The notes under the pieces were generated by a model. It was given only the letters and a program-made list of their open reading frames with translations. It was not told the DNA's origin and did not search any database. The position numbers and the translations under genes were made by a program. DNA of 64,000 nucleotides. Origin: Aquibium microcysteis. Lineage in GTDB: Bacteria; Pseudomonadota; Alphaproteobacteria; Rhizobiales; Rhizobiaceae. This document shows, one piece after another, positions 29,017 to 38,463 of this stretch (within the stretch, counting starts at the first letter, position 1; each line of letters opens with the position of its first letter). Location: NCBI RefSeq assembly GCF_014495845.1, contig NZ_CP061080.1:2283001-2347000 (forward strand). The letters run 5' to 3'.

Positions 29017-31263
29017 CTAGTCGTCCCGGCGCGGCTTGCGCGGGCCGCGGCCGACCCCGCCTGCCGGCCCCTTGCCGGGGCCGTTGCGCGACGGAGCGGG
29101 ACGCGAATCGCCGCCGGCCTTGCGCGGCGCTGGACGCGACGCCCGCTTGGGCGCGGCCTCGGTCTCGTCCGTCTTGCCCTGGGGCCGTGCACCGGGTGCC
29201 ATCCAGACGTTGGACGAGCGCGCCCGCGGCGACGTATAGGCCTTCTCCTCGCGCTCTTCGCGGTTCTCGCGCTTCTTGCCGAAGGACGGCCGCGTGGTCT
29301 GCAGCCGGCCGAGCACGGTCTCGCGATGCGCCTCGCGATCGCGCTTGCGGTTCTTGATCAGCCCGCCCTCGCCCGGCTCCGAACGGGCGCCGCCGCGCTC
29401 GGGACGGTCGGACGCGGGTTCCGGGCGTGCAGCGACGGTCGGCTTGTTCGAGAACGGCGTGATCACGGGCGCATCGAAATTGGCTCCCGATTCCTCGATC
29501 AGCCGCTCGCCGAGCTGGTCGCGCAGCATGCGGCCCTTGATCTCCTGAACCGCGCCCTCGGCGAGTTCGCCGAGCTGGAACGGACCGAAGGAGATGCGGA
29601 TGAGCCGCGTCACCTCGAGGCCGAGCGAAGCGAGGATGTTCTTCACCTCGCGGTTCTTGCCTTCGCGCAGCCCGATCGTCAGCCAGGCGTTGGAGCCCTG
29701 CTCGCGGTCGAGCGTCGCTTCGACGGCGCCGTAGAAGACGCCGTCGACCGCCACGCCGTCGCGCAGCGCGGCGAGCTGCGTTTCGTCGACATGCCCGTGC
29801 ACGCGCACGCGGTAGCGCCGCAGCCAGCCGGTGGCGGGCAGTTCCAGCAGCCGCGCCAGCCCGCCGTCGTTGGTCAGGAGCAGCAGGCCCTCGGTGTTGA
29901 TGTCCAGGCGGCCGACCGTGATCAGCCTCGGCAGTTCCTCGGGCAGCGCCTCGAAGATGGTGGGCCGGCCTTCGGGGTCGCGGTTCGTGGTCACCAGCCC
30001 GCCGGGCTTGTGGAACAGGAACAGCCGCGTCCGCTCGATCTCGGGGATGGCCTGACCGTCGATGGTGATCCGGTCGGAAGCGGTCACGTTGAAGGCCGGG
30101 CTCGTCAGAACCGTGCCGTTCACCGCCACCCGGCCATCGGCCACCAGCGATTCGGCATCGCGGCGCGAAGCGACGCCCGCGCGGGCGAGCCGCTTGGCGA
30201 TCCGCTCGGGCACGGCGCCCGCCTCCTCCGTCGCAGCCGAGGACCGGTCGCCGCCGCGCCCTTCCGCCGATGCGCCGCGCGGGCGCTCCCGGAAGCCGGG
30301 CTTCTCGCCGCGGAACGGCTTGTCGGTGCGGAACTGCCGCTCGCCGCGCTCCTCGCGCGGCTTGCGGTCGCCGAACGGCTTGTCGGCCCCGAAGCGCCTC
30401 TCCGGACGCTCCGCCGCACCCTCGCCTTCCGGCTTGCGGGCGCGATAGGGCCTTGCGTCACCCTCGGGCCGGGGACGGTACGGCTTGTCGCCGCCGGGCG
30501 CCTTCGAACGATAGGGCTTGCCCTCGCCGGCCGGGCCACGCGGCCTGTCGCCGTCGAAGCGCCGCGCCGGGCGTTCGCCGGCCGGCCCGTCTCCCGCGGG
30601 AGCACGCTTCACGTAGGGCTTGCGCGGGCGATCGTCGCCCGAACGCGTCTCGTCGCGGTCGAACCGGAGCGCCGGACGCTCCGCCGAACCCGCCTCGCCG
30701 TCCGGCTTGCGGGCGCGATAGGGCCTGGCATCGCCCTCGGGGCGAGGACGATACGGCTTGCCGCCGGCCGATGCGCCGCCGGACCGGAAGGGCTTGCCCT
30801 CGCCGGCCGGGCCGCGCGGCCTGTCGCCGTCGAAGCGCCGCGCCGGGCGTTCGCCGGCCGGACCGTCGCCGGAAGGCGCACGCTTCACATAGGGTTTGCG
30901 CGGACGATCGCCGCCCGAAGAGCGCGTCTCGTCGCGGTCGAACCGGCGCGACGGACGCTCCGCGGAGCCTGCCTCGCCGTCCGGCTTGCGGGCGCGATAG
31001 GGCCTGGCTTCGCCCTCGGGACGGGGCCGATACGGCTTGTCACCCGCGGGCGCCTTCGAACGATAGGGCTTGCCCTCGCCGGCCGGGCCGCGCGGCTTGT
31101 CGCCGTCGAAGCGCCGCGCAGGGCGTTCGCCGGCCTTCGCACCCGCGGCCGCCGGCTTTTTCGCTCCCGCATAGCCATCGGTCTGCGGCCTGGAGGACCG
31201 CTTGCGCGGGGCGTCGCCGCCGCGCCGGCCCTTGCCGCCCTTTTCGTTCGTATCGTCGTCCAT
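29017..31263 (-). CDS. rRNA pseudouridine synthase (RsuA/RluB family) with long repeated basic extensions
   Basis: 748-residue protein. The enzyme core spans only about residues 352-590: an S4 RNA-binding domain (PERIAKRLARAGVASRRDAE) and the RsuA/RluB catalytic domain with GRLDINTEGLLLLTNDGG holding the catalytic Asp (about 451-468). The first 350 residues are Arg/Lys/Pro/Gly-rich and built of a repeat with exact 92-residue spacing (units at 46, 138 and 230, the third truncated). Residues 600-748 are another basic disordered tail. Family members are usually 250-300 residues; rhizobial forms often carry extensions. The extensions probably bind RNA. Operon with rsmD. Confidence 0.9.
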   Translation of the reverse strand: MDDDTNEKGGKGRRGGDAPRKRSSRPQTDGYAGAKKPAAAGAKAGERPARRFDGDKPRGPAGEGKPYRSKAPAGDKPYRPRPEGEARPYRARKPDGEAGSAERPSRRFDRDETRSSGGDRPRKPYVKRAPSGDGPAGERPARRFDGDRPRGPAGEGKPFRSGGASAGGKPYRPRPEGDARPYRARKPDGEAGSAERPALRFDRDETRSGDDRPRKPYVKRAPAGDGPAGERPARRFDGDRPRGPAGEGKPYRSKAPGGDKPYRPRPEGDARPYRARKPEGEGAAERPERRFGADKPFGDRKPREERGERQFRTDKPFRGEKPGFRERPRGASAEGRGGDRSSAATEEAGAVPERIAKRLARAGVASRRDAESLVADGRVAVNGTVLTSPAFNVTASDRITIDGQAIPEIERTRLFLFHKPGGLVTTNRDPEGRPTIFEALPEELPRLITVGRLDINTEGLLLLTNDGGLARLLELPATGWLRRYRVRVHGHVDETQLAALRDGVAVDGVFYGAVEATLDREQGSNAWLTIGLREGKNREVKNILASLGLEVTRLIRISFGPFQLGELAEGAVQEIKGRMLRDQLGERLIEESGANFDAPVITPFSNKPTVAARPEPASDRPERGGARSEPGEGGLIKNRKRDREAHRETVLGRLQTTRPSFGKKRENREEREEKAYTSPRARSSNVWMAPGARPQGKTDETEAAPKRASRPAPRKAGGDSRPAPSRNGPGKGPAGGVGRGPRKPRRDD
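30394..31128. repeat. In-gene tandem repeat, 276-base period (92 codons)
   Basis: Two full units and a truncated third inside the N-terminal extension of the pseudouridine synthase. The peptide GERPARRFDGD recurs at residues 45, 137 and 229; YRARKPDGE and RKPYVKRAP also recur in register. Unit length is constant at 92 residues, so copying was recent or is maintained. Confidence 0.9.
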
Positions 31264-31341
31264 GTGGCCTTTGCCTTTCCGCGCGGCTAACTAACAGCAA
31301 CGCCAGCCCGGCGCGAGTGGAATAGTCAGGAAGGATGAGCG

Positions 31342-31797
31342 TTGAAACGCCCGGAATTCATGAGTGAAGCGATGGCCGAGGCCCGCGCGGCCGCCGAACG
31401 CGGCGAGGTGCCGGTCGGCGCGGTCGTCGTGGTCGACGGCGTCATCGTCGCCCGCGCCGGCAACCGGACCCGCGAACGCGCCGATCCGACCGCCCACGCC
31501 GAGATCCTCGCGATCCGCCAGGCCTGCAGCGAAGCAGGCTCGGAACGCATCGGTTCGGCCGATCTCTACGTGACGTTGGAGCCCTGCGCAATGTGCGCGG
31601 CCGCAATCTCCTTCGCGCGCATCCGCCGCCTCTATTTCGGCGCGGACGACCCGAAGGGCGGCGCGGTGGTCAACGGCCCGCGCTTCTTCACGCAGCCGAC
31701 CTGCCACCATGCCCCGGACGTCTATCCGGGAATCGGGGAACGGGAGGCTGCGGCCATCCTGCGCGACTTCTTTCGCGCGCGCAGGCAGGAAAACTGA
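31342..31797 (+). CDS. tadA: tRNA-specific adenosine deaminase
   Basis: 151-residue zinc deaminase that converts A34 to inosine in tRNA-Arg(ACG), an essential step for CGN decoding. The zinc/catalytic motifs are HAE (residues 52-54) and PCAMC (81-85); the fold begins GEVPVGAVVVVDG. The likely start is TTG at 31342 with AGGAAGGA upstream, giving the family N-terminus with FM-x3-M before AEARAAAERGEVP. ATG at 31360 is the alternative. Divergent from the pseudouridine synthase gene and convergent with the lipoprotein gene. Confidence 0.94.
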   Translation: MKRPEFMSEAMAEARAAAERGEVPVGAVVVVDGVIVARAGNRTRERADPTAHAEILAIRQACSEAGSERIGSADLYVTLEPCAMCAAAISFARIRRLYFGADDPKGGAVVNGPRFFTQPTCHHAPDVYPGIGEREAAAILRDFFRARRQEN

Positions 31798-31857
31798 AGG
31801 GCCGGCGCGATGACCGCGCGCGTTCCGGTCGACCTCCCGCCAGCCGACCGAGCCGGG

Positions 31858-32532
31858 TCAGAAGCCCGGGATAAGGTCGCGCCAGCTGAACGTGCTGCCG
31901 CCGCCGGCAGCCGCCTTGCGGCGCTGTTCCTTGCGCCACTCTTCCTCGCCGACGTCGCCCACGGGCGCGGTTTCGACCGGCTTGCGATACTCCGTCGGCG
32001 GCTCGCTGAGGTAGCGGCGCGTGGTGGCGCTGCCCTGCTGGTTCTCGGCGAGGCGCCGGTTGAACTCCTTGCGGGTCTGCTTGCCGTTGCCGGTGAACGT
32101 GTCGACCACGTCGCCACGCGCGTTGCGCACGGGCGCCGGTGCCGATACGGCGGCCGTATCCACCACCTCGGGCGAGAAATCCATGTTGTCGCGGTTGGCG
32201 GTCGCCTCGGCGCGGATGCGGGCACGGCGCTGCTCGGGCGATTCGGGCCAGTCGGGGTTGGCCGAGGCCACCACGCTGTCCTGCGGCGTCGGCAGGGTTG
32301 AAAGCGAGGCGGGCTTCACCAGTTCCGGACGCGGCTTGTACTCGATGCGCTGGTCGTTCTTCGGCGCGAGAGACAGGACGCCGGTGATGTCTTCCAGAAG
32401 CTGCTGGTCGGCAGGCTTGTCGGTGCCGTAGGTCGGCGAACCCATGCAACCCGACAGCGTTGCGATCGTCGCGGCCAGCACCAGCCCCTGCGGTGCCTTC
32501 CTGCGAAGCGCGTGTGTGACGCCAGACTTCAT
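31858..32532 (-). CDS. Hypothetical lipoprotein
   Basis: 224-residue predicted lipoprotein: an N-terminal signal with lipobox LSGC (VLAATIATLSGCMGSPTYG), then a low-complexity, polar, Pro/Arg/Glu-rich body with no recognisable domain. Segments such as DITGVLSLAPKNDQRIEYKP and KQTRKEFNRRLAENQQGS suggest a flexible envelope-attached protein. It lies downstream of ileS on the same strand, 182 bases from its stop. I do not recognise a function; similar proteins occupy this place next to ileS in related genomes as far as I can recall. Confidence 0.72.
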   Translation of the reverse strand: MKSGVTHALRRKAPQGLVLAATIATLSGCMGSPTYGTDKPADQQLLEDITGVLSLAPKNDQRIEYKPRPELVKPASLSTLPTPQDSVVASANPDWPESPEQRRARIRAEATANRDNMDFSPEVVDTAAVSAPAPVRNARGDVVDTFTGNGKQTRKEFNRRLAENQQGSATTRRYLSEPPTEYRKPVETAPVGDVGEEEWRKEQRRKAAAGGGSTFSWRDLIPGF

Positions 32533-32714
32533 CCGTAATTCGCCTTTCCCGACGGCCGTTCGCTCGCCGCGTCGTGGTTGCCGACTGTTGGGTCGGAAAT
32601 CCGGCAACAAGATGACGCGCGAGCGCTGACGTCGTGTACAGCAACCGGCCCGGCACGGCAATGCGCGGGCCGGAGTGGATGGCAGGCGGGCGGTGGCGGC
32701 CGCCCGCCAAGCCG

Positions 32715-35700
32715 TCAGATCCGCCCCAGCGCCTTCAGTTCCTTCAGCGCCGCCGCGTCGCGTGCCGAGACGTCCGGATAGTCCGGATCGGAGCCCACGT
32801 CGTCGGTATAGCGCCAGGAACGGGCGCATTTCGTCCCGCCGGCCTGTGCGAACATCACCCCGACGCCCTTCACCTCGTCCAGCGTGAAGGCCTCGGCCGG
32901 CGCCGCGCCGGCGCGCAGCGAGATGCCGCTGGTGATGGCGATCTCGGCCATGTCGGTGCCGTCGAGCGCAGCCATCAGGGCCTCGTCGGCCACATACACG
33001 ATGGGTGCCGCCTCCAGCGAGGAGCCGATCGTCTTGCGCGCCCGCTCCAGTTCGAGCGCGCCGGTCACGACCCGCCGCACCTGCCTGATCTTGCGCCATT
33101 TCTCGGCCAGGGCATCGTCCCGCCAGCCGGCCGGAACCTCCGGAAACTGTTCGAGATGCACGGAGGTCGCCTGCGGGTGGCGGTCGAGCCAGGCCTCCTC
33201 CATGGTGAAGGGCAGCATCGGCGCCAGCCACGTCACCACGCAGTCGAACAGGTGCCGCACCACCACGATCGAGGCCTTGCGGCGCAGGCTCGAGGGCGCG
33301 TCGCAGTAGAGCGCATCCTTGCGGACGTCGAAATAGAAGGCCGACAGGTCGACGACCATGAAGTCGATCAGCGACTTGGTGATGCGCTTGAAGTCGAAGG
33401 CGTCGTAGCTCTTGCGCACCACCTGGTCGAGTTCGGCCAGCCGGTGCAGCATCAGCCGCTCGAGTTCGGGCATGTCGGAGAGTGCGACCTCTTCGCCCTC
33501 GTCATGGGCGAGCGTGCCCAGCATCCAGCGGATCGTGTTGCGCAGCTTGCGGTAGGCGTCGATGTTGGTCTGCAGCACGTTCTTGCCGAGCCGCTGGTCC
33601 TCCCAGTAGTCGGTGGTCATCACCCAGAGCCGCAGGATGTCGGCGCCGGACTTGGCCATCACGTCCTGCGGGACGACCGTGTTGCCGAGCGACTTCGACA
33701 TCTTGCGGCCGTCCTCGTCCATGGTGAAGCCATGGGTGATGACGGCATCGTAGGGCGCCCGGCCGCGCGTGCCGCAGGACTCCAGCAGCGAGGAATGGAA
33801 CCAGCCGCGATGCTGGTCCGAGCCCTCGAGATAGACGTCGGCCGGCCATTTCAGGTCGGGCCGGTCCTCCAGCGTGAAGGAATGCGTCGAGCCCGAATCG
33901 AACCAGACGTCGAGGATGTCCCGAACCATCGTCCACGGCTCGCCGGCGCGGGAACCCAGGAAACGCTCGCGCGCGCCCTCCGCGAACCAGGCGTCGGCCC
34001 CCTCCTGCTCGAAGGCGTCGAGGATGCGGGCGTTCACCGCCGCGTCCTTCAGCACGGTGCCGTCCTCGGCCACGAACACGCAGATCGGCACGCCCCAGGC
34101 GCGCTGGCGCGACAGCACCCAGTCCGGCCGCTCCTCGATCATCGCCCGCAGCCGCGTCTGCCCGGCAGCGGGCACGAAGCGCGTCGCGTCGATGGCGGCG
34201 AGGGCTCGGGTGCGCAAGGTGTCGGGCTTCGGCGACTGGCCGATCTCCCCCTTTGAGGGGGAGATGCCCGGCAGGGCAGAGGGGGGTGCCTTGGCGCCGA
34301 CCTCCCCCACCGTCGCCATCTCCCCCGCAGGGAAGGAGGAAAGCCCGTACCCGCCGAGTTCCTTGTCCATGTGGACGAACCATTGCGGCGTGTTGCGGAA
34401 GATGACCGGCTTCTTCGACCGCCAGGAATGCGGATAGGAATGCTTCAGCCGCCCGCGCGCAAACAGCATGCCGCGCTCGATCAGCGCCTCGATGACGACC
34501 TTGTTGGCGTCGCCCTTCTTGCCGTTGTCGTCGATCACCCGCGCCGCCCCGCCCGGCCGGTCCGGCCCGAAGCCGGGCGCGTCCTTCGTGAAGAAGCCGG
34601 CATCGTCGACCGTGAACGGGATCGCGGTCTCGATCCCCCGCGCCCGCAGCTCCTTCGCCGCATCCATCCACGCGTCGAAATCCTCGCGGCCATGGCCCGG
34701 CGCCGTGTGCACGAATCCGGTGCCGGCATCGTCGGTGACGTGGTCGCCGGGCAGCATCGGGACGGGGAACTCATACCCTCCGCCGAGACCGCGGAGGGGG
34801 TGGGCCAGAACGAGGCCAGACAACTCAGCATCGTTAACTGAACTCAATTTTCTGAACGACAGCTTGGCCTTGGCAAAGCTCTCCTCGGCAAGCGCATCCG
34901 CGAAGATCAGCTTCTCGCCGGCCTGCGGCCCGAAATCGTTCTCCGCCGCCGTCACCTCGTAGAGCCCGTAGGCCACGCGCGGGGAGAAGGCGACGGCGCG
35001 GTTGCCCGGCATTGTCCAGGGCGTAGTCGTCCAGATGACGACGGACGCGCCGATCAACATGGCCGGAAATTCTCCACCGGGAGCCGCACCTGCCTGCTCA
35101 ACCACCGGAAACTTCACCCAGACCGTATCCGACTCGTAATCGTGATACTCGACCTCCGCCTCCGCCAGCGCGGTCCGCTCCACCACGCTCCACATCACCG
35201 GCTTCGAGCCGCGATACAGCTGGTCGCTCATGGCGAACTTCAGCAGTTCCCCGGCGATCCGCGCCTCCGAATGGAAGGCCATCGTCGTGTAGGGGTTGTC
35301 GAAATCGCCCTCGACGCCGAGCCGCTTGAACTCGCCCGCCTGCACCGAGATCCAGTGCTGCGCGAACTCGCGGCACTCGCGGCGGAACTCGTTGACCGGC
35401 ACCTCGTCCTTGTTCTTGCCCGCCGCGCGGTACTTCTCCTCGATCTTCCACTCGATCGGCAGGCCGTGGCAGTCCCAGCCCGGCACGTAGTTGGAATCGA
35501 AGCCGCGCATCTGGAACGAGCGCGTGATGACGTCCTTCAGGATCTTGTTCAGCGCGTGCCCGATGTGGATGTTGCCGTTGGCATAGGGCGGCCCGTCGTG
35601 CAGCACGTATTTCGGCCGGCCGGCGGCATCCTCGCGCAGGCGGCGGTACAGCCCCATCTCCTGCCAGCGGGCCACGATCTGCGGCTCCTTCTCGGGCAGG

Positions 35701-35768
35701 CCCGCCCGCATCGGGAAGTCGGTCTTCGGCAGGTAGAGCGTCTTGGAATAGTCGAGCGTGTCGGTCAT
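32715..35768 (-). CDS. ileS: Isoleucyl-tRNA synthetase with an in-frame repeat insertion
   Basis: 1017-residue class I synthetase charging tRNA-Ile. HIGH motif at residues 68-71 ([12 protein letters not shown]), KMSKS at 689-693 ([13 protein letters not shown]), editing CP1 domain with [16 protein letters not shown], and a C-terminal KCARSW. The unusual part is residues about 474-515 (bases 34224-34349), between MDKELGG and [11 protein letters not shown]. This segment encodes part of a palindromic genome repeat (peptide [19 protein letters not shown]) and is not expected in family members. The frame is preserved, so the enzyme should be functional with a surface loop added. Upstream 255 bases hold no gene. 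Confidence 0.95.
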   Translation of the reverse strand: MTDTLDYSKTLYLPKTDFPMRAGLPEKEPQIVARWQEMGLYRRLREDAAGRPKYVLHDGPPYANGNIHIGHALNKILKDVITRSFQMRGFDSNYVPGWDCHGLPIEWKIEEKYRAAGKNKDEVPVNEFRRECREFAQHWISVQAGEFKRLGVEGDFDNPYTTMAFHSEARIAGELLKFAMSDQLYRGSKPVMWSVVERTALAEAEVEYHDYESDTVWVKFPVVEQAGAAPGGEFPAMLIGASVVIWTTTPWTMPGNRAVAFSPRVAYGLYEVTAAENDFGPQAGEKLIFADALAEESFAKAKLSFRKLSSVNDAELSGLVLAHPLRGLGGGYEFPVPMLPGDHVTDDAGTGFVHTAPGHGREDFDAWMDAAKELRARGIETAIPFTVDDAGFFTKDAPGFGPDRPGGAARVIDDNGKKGDANKVVIEALIERGMLFARGRLKHSYPHSWRSKKPVIFRNTPQWFVHMDKELGGYGLSSFPAGEMATVGEVGAKAPPSALPGISPSKGEIGQSPKPDTLRTRALAAIDATRFVPAAGQTRLRAMIEERPDWVLSRQRAWGVPICVFVAEDGTVLKDAAVNARILDAFEQEGADAWFAEGARERFLGSRAGEPWTMVRDILDVWFDSGSTHSFTLEDRPDLKWPADVYLEGSDQHRGWFHSSLLESCGTRGRAPYDAVITHGFTMDEDGRKMSKSLGNTVVPQDVMAKSGADILRLWVMTTDYWEDQRLGKNVLQTNIDAYRKLRNTIRWMLGTLAHDEGEEVALSDMPELERLMLHRLAELDQVVRKSYDAFDFKRITKSLIDFMVVDLSAFYFDVRKDALYCDAPSSLRRKASIVVVRHLFDCVVTWLAPMLPFTMEEAWLDRHPQATSVHLEQFPEVPAGWRDDALAEKWRKIRQVRRVVTGALELERARKTIGSSLEAAPIVYVADEALMAALDGTDMAEIAITSGISLRAGAAPAEAFTLDEVKGVGVMFAQAGGTKCARSWRYTDDVGSDPDYPDVSARDAAALKELKALGRI
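34240..34286. repeat. Palindromic mosaic element inside ileS
   Basis: Forty-seven bases beginning ccgatctccccc and ending ggcagggcagagggggg, with an internal hairpin ctccccc/gggggag. Nearly the same sequence occurs at 62561-62607 and, inverted, at 62454-62499 downstream of hisS. Here it lies within a coding frame. Confidence 0.88.
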
Positions 35769-36023
35769 GGTCTCGCCATTGCATGGACCCGGGGCATGAC
35801 GCCGCGCCGGGCCGGTTCCTTCGAACTGGAAATGCGCATCGCGCGCGTAGACTGTCCCGGACCGTCCGGCGGCTCAGGCCGCCCGGAAGGCCGGGCCGGT
35901 AATTCGGATCGCGAAGGGGCGAAGGACCGCGCTCGGTGTCATGGCGCACCCTGTAACCGACGAACCGCGCGGAAGAAAGGGGGTTGTCGCGAGGGAACCG
36001 GCAACCGGCGCTCGCTGCACTCG

Positions 36024-36821
36024 TCACATCGAAAAATCGAACCGGTACGTCGCCGAGACGCCGAGCAGGAACTGGTGCTCGGAGCCGCGTTCCTTCACCA
36101 GGCTCGAATCCGCCGCCGTTCCCATCAGCCGCGAATACTCGCCGAACAGGCTGGTCTCGATCGTGTCGGTGGCCTTCCAGGTGATGGCGCCGCCGAAGCC
36201 GACGGATTCGACCCCACCGTCCGGATCATAGGCCGACAGGCCGGATGCGATCGATTCGTCGGGCGACACGCCGTACCAGGCGTCGAAATAGTCGTCGGAG
36301 CCGAAGGCAAGGCGCGGACCGCCCGAGATGCGGATGGCGGGCGTCACGTCCATGAAGGCGTCGGCGGCGAGATCGCCGGTGATGCCGTCATGCGAGCGGA
36401 TGCCGTGGCGCACCTCGCCGCGCAGGCGCAGCCAGTCGACCGGGTAGAATTCGGCGAAGACGCCGAGCTCGCCGCCGAAGCGCACCGGGTCGAGGCCGGC
36501 GAGATCGTCCGAATCGTCGTCGTCACGGCCGAACACGAGCTTGCCGGTCGGGCCGGCGCGGAAATAGCCCTGGTCGATGAGGCCGATCGAGATGTTGTCG
36601 TTGCGCGAGGAGAAGGGCGTCGAGCTGCCCTGCCGGCCGAACGAGATCAGCGGCTGGCCGCGCAGGCGGTAGTCGTCGTCGCCCTTGAACTCCGGCGCGA
36701 CGAAGCCGGCGCCGCCCACCTTCAGGTACCAGTCTCCGGAGAACCAGCTCTCGGCCTGCGCTGGCACGGCGGAAACGGCGATCGCCAGGGCGGGCAGGGC
36801 GGCAAGAAAGGCTCTCGGCAT
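36024..36821 (-). CDS. MipA/OmpV family outer membrane protein
   Basis: 265-residue outer-membrane beta-barrel protein: signal peptide MPRAFLAALPALAIAVSAVP ending AQA, then alternating amphipathic strands (WYLKVGGAGFVAPEFKGDDD, LRGQPLISFGRQG) and the family C-terminal pattern HQFLLGVSATYRFDFSM. MipA in E. coli scaffolds murein hydrolase and synthase; many members are uncharacterised porin-like proteins. ATG at 36821 is preferred over GTG 36827. The gene is isolated between ileS and two short-chain dehydrogenase genes. Confidence 0.83.
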   Translation of the reverse strand: MPRAFLAALPALAIAVSAVPAQAESWFSGDWYLKVGGAGFVAPEFKGDDDYRLRGQPLISFGRQGSSTPFSSRNDNISIGLIDQGYFRAGPTGKLVFGRDDDDSDDLAGLDPVRFGGELGVFAEFYPVDWLRLRGEVRHGIRSHDGITGDLAADAFMDVTPAIRISGGPRLAFGSDDYFDAWYGVSPDESIASGLSAYDPDGGVESVGFGGAITWKATDTIETSLFGEYSRLMGTAADSSLVKERGSEHQFLLGVSATYRFDFSM

Positions 36822-36948
36822 GGTCACTCTCGGATCGAGGGGCGGACGACGGGTGAAGGTGAAGATGCTGCTTCTACGCAGCCGATCCTACACCGGACCT
36901 GTGGTTGACGAAACCTGTACCAGCCGGGTGAATCTTTCGTGAACGGTC

Positions 36949-37689
36949 TCACCAGACCTCCCGGTCGAGCCGGTCCAGGATCAGGCGGCGCATCTGGCGG
37001 ATCATCGTCCCGGGAAGCAGCGTGCCGGCGAGCGCGGCGAGCCGGTTCGTCCGGCCAGGCACCACCAGCCGCCGCCCCGCGAAGGTCGCGTCGAGGATGA
37101 TGCGGGCGGCGAGGTCCGGCGGCATGCGCCGGCCGGCATCCGCGCCAGCCGGCGCATGCCGCTCGGCATGTTCCGTCCGCAGCGGTCCGGGACAGGCGAG
37201 CGTGACGGAGACGCCGCGCCGCGCGAAAGGCTTGCGCACGCTCTTCGCATACACGGCGATCGCGTCCTTCGTGGCCGCGTAGACGGCGGCGCCCGGATAG
37301 CCGGTAAAATGCGACAGGGACGAGACGAAGCACATCGGCCCCGCGAGATGTCCGGTCCGCACGAGGTCCGCGGCCAGGATCATCGGCGTCTCTGCATTCA
37401 CCGTCGTCAGCCGCCGGTAGGCCTCCGGCGGGATCGCCTCGAAGCGGCCCGTGGCGCTCACGCCGGCATTGAAGACGGCGAGCTGGAACGGACCCGCAGA
37501 CGCGAGCCTGCCGCAAAGCGCGTCCACGGCCGGCCGGTCCGAGAGGTCGCAGGTGATCCGTTCGAGATAGGGCATCGCCGCGCCTTCGGCCCGGTCGACC
37601 GAGACCACCCGCCAGCCCTCCGCCAGGAGTCGCTCGACGATGGCGCGGCCGAGACCCGCGCTGCCTCCGGTAACCAGCGCGCTCTTCAC
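36949..37689 (-). CDS. Short-chain dehydrogenase/reductase
   Basis: 246-residue SDR with the Rossmann glycine motif ALVTGGSAGLGRAIVERLL, NAG (FNAGVS) and the catalytic Ser plus YxxxK (SSLSHFTGYPGAAVYAATKD). The Thr-Gly motif near the N-terminus starts the protein at GTG 37689, which overlaps the stop of the upstream SDR gene as GTGA. The C-terminal part contains a basic membrane-interacting-looking stretch (TMIRQMRRLILDRL). The substrate is unknown; two co-translated SDRs suggest sequential or heteromeric action. Confidence 0.85.
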   Translation of the reverse strand: MKSALVTGGSAGLGRAIVERLLAEGWRVVSVDRAEGAAMPYLERITCDLSDRPAVDALCGRLASAGPFQLAVFNAGVSATGRFEAIPPEAYRRLTTVNAETPMILAADLVRTGHLAGPMCFVSSLSHFTGYPGAAVYAATKDAIAVYAKSVRKPFARRGVSVTLACPGPLRTEHAERHAPAGADAGRRMPPDLAARIILDATFAGRRLVVPGRTNRLAALAGTLLPGTMIRQMRRLILDRLDREVW

Positions 37690-38408
37690 CGTCCGCCCTC
37701 GCCGCGTCCGAGGAAGCGCGCGAAGCCGATGCTCTCCACCGCCCTCCCCCGCTCGATCGCCCGTTCGATCAGCCGCGCCATGGTCCCTGTGCGGGCGAAC
37801 AGCCGCAGCAGCGGGCCGGGGTCGTGTCCGGCGCGGGCGTGCATCCCGGTGTCGGTCGGGCCGGGATGGATCACCTGCACGGCGATGCGCCCCCGCCATT
37901 CCTCGGCGAGCGCGCGGCCGAATCCGTGCAGACCGGCCTTGGCGGCGGCGTAGCTGGCAAAGGCGGCCGCCCCCTTGCGGGCGGTCGAACCGATCAGCAC
38001 CAGCCGCCCCTGCCCCGCCTCGAGCCGCGGCCGCAGCGCCTGCGAAAGCACGATCGCGCCGAAAAGATTGACGTCGAGCACGGCGCGCAGCATCTGCGGC
38101 GTCTCCTCGGCGGGATCGACGGCATGGCCCGTGCCGGCATTGAGGATGGCGAGGTCGAGGCCGTCCCAGCCGAGCTCGTCCAGCGCCGAGAGGACCGCAG
38201 CAGCCGCCTGCTCCGGCTCGTGCTGGTCTGCCTGAACGTAGACGACGCCGTCGGGAAGCACCTCGCGGGCCTCCGCGGCCGGTCTCCGCCCCGCCGCCAG
38301 CACCGTCGCATGCAGAGCGTGCCGGCGGGCGAGCGCCAGGCCGATGCCCGACGTCGCCCCCGTGATCAGGATCCGCTTCTGTCCCGCAGTCTGCCCCGTC
38401 TTCCCCAT
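37686..38408 (-). CDS. Short-chain dehydrogenase/reductase
   Basis: 240-residue SDR. Cofactor motif ILITGATSGIGLALARRHAL, NAG in LAILNAGTGHAVDP, and active site Ser with YAAAK (GSTARKGAAAFASYAAAKAG). Only low similarity by eye to the SDR gene it overlaps downstream, so not a recent duplicate. A 55-base gap separates it from ribF upstream on the same strand. Substrate not identifiable. Confidence 0.86.
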   Translation of the reverse strand: MGKTGQTAGQKRILITGATSGIGLALARRHALHATVLAAGRRPAAEAREVLPDGVVYVQADQHEPEQAAAAVLSALDELGWDGLDLAILNAGTGHAVDPAEETPQMLRAVLDVNLFGAIVLSQALRPRLEAGQGRLVLIGSTARKGAAAFASYAAAKAGLHGFGRALAEEWRGRIAVQVIHPGPTDTGMHARAGHDPGPLLRLFARTGTMARLIERAIERGRAVESIGFARFLGRGEGGR

Positions 38409-38463
38409 CTGCCGGAGCTTTGCCAGAACCCCGGCACCGCGTCGATAAACAGCCGCGTGATCG

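Noticed and set aside
26989..31290. A 1433-codon open frame on the + strand
   Set aside because: Entirely antisense to the M16 peptidase, rsmD and pseudouridine synthase genes; its repeats mirror those of the latter.
34770..34805. Inverted repeat cctccgccgagaccgcggagg in ileS as a second repeat insertion
   Set aside because: It encodes [15 protein letters not shown], which I recognise as a conserved IleRS segment, so the symmetry is coincidental.
35769..36023. Possible leader RNA or riboswitch upstream of ileS
   Set aside because: No T-box, conserved riboswitch core or terminator-antiterminator pair could be recognised; alphaproteobacteria rarely use T-boxes.
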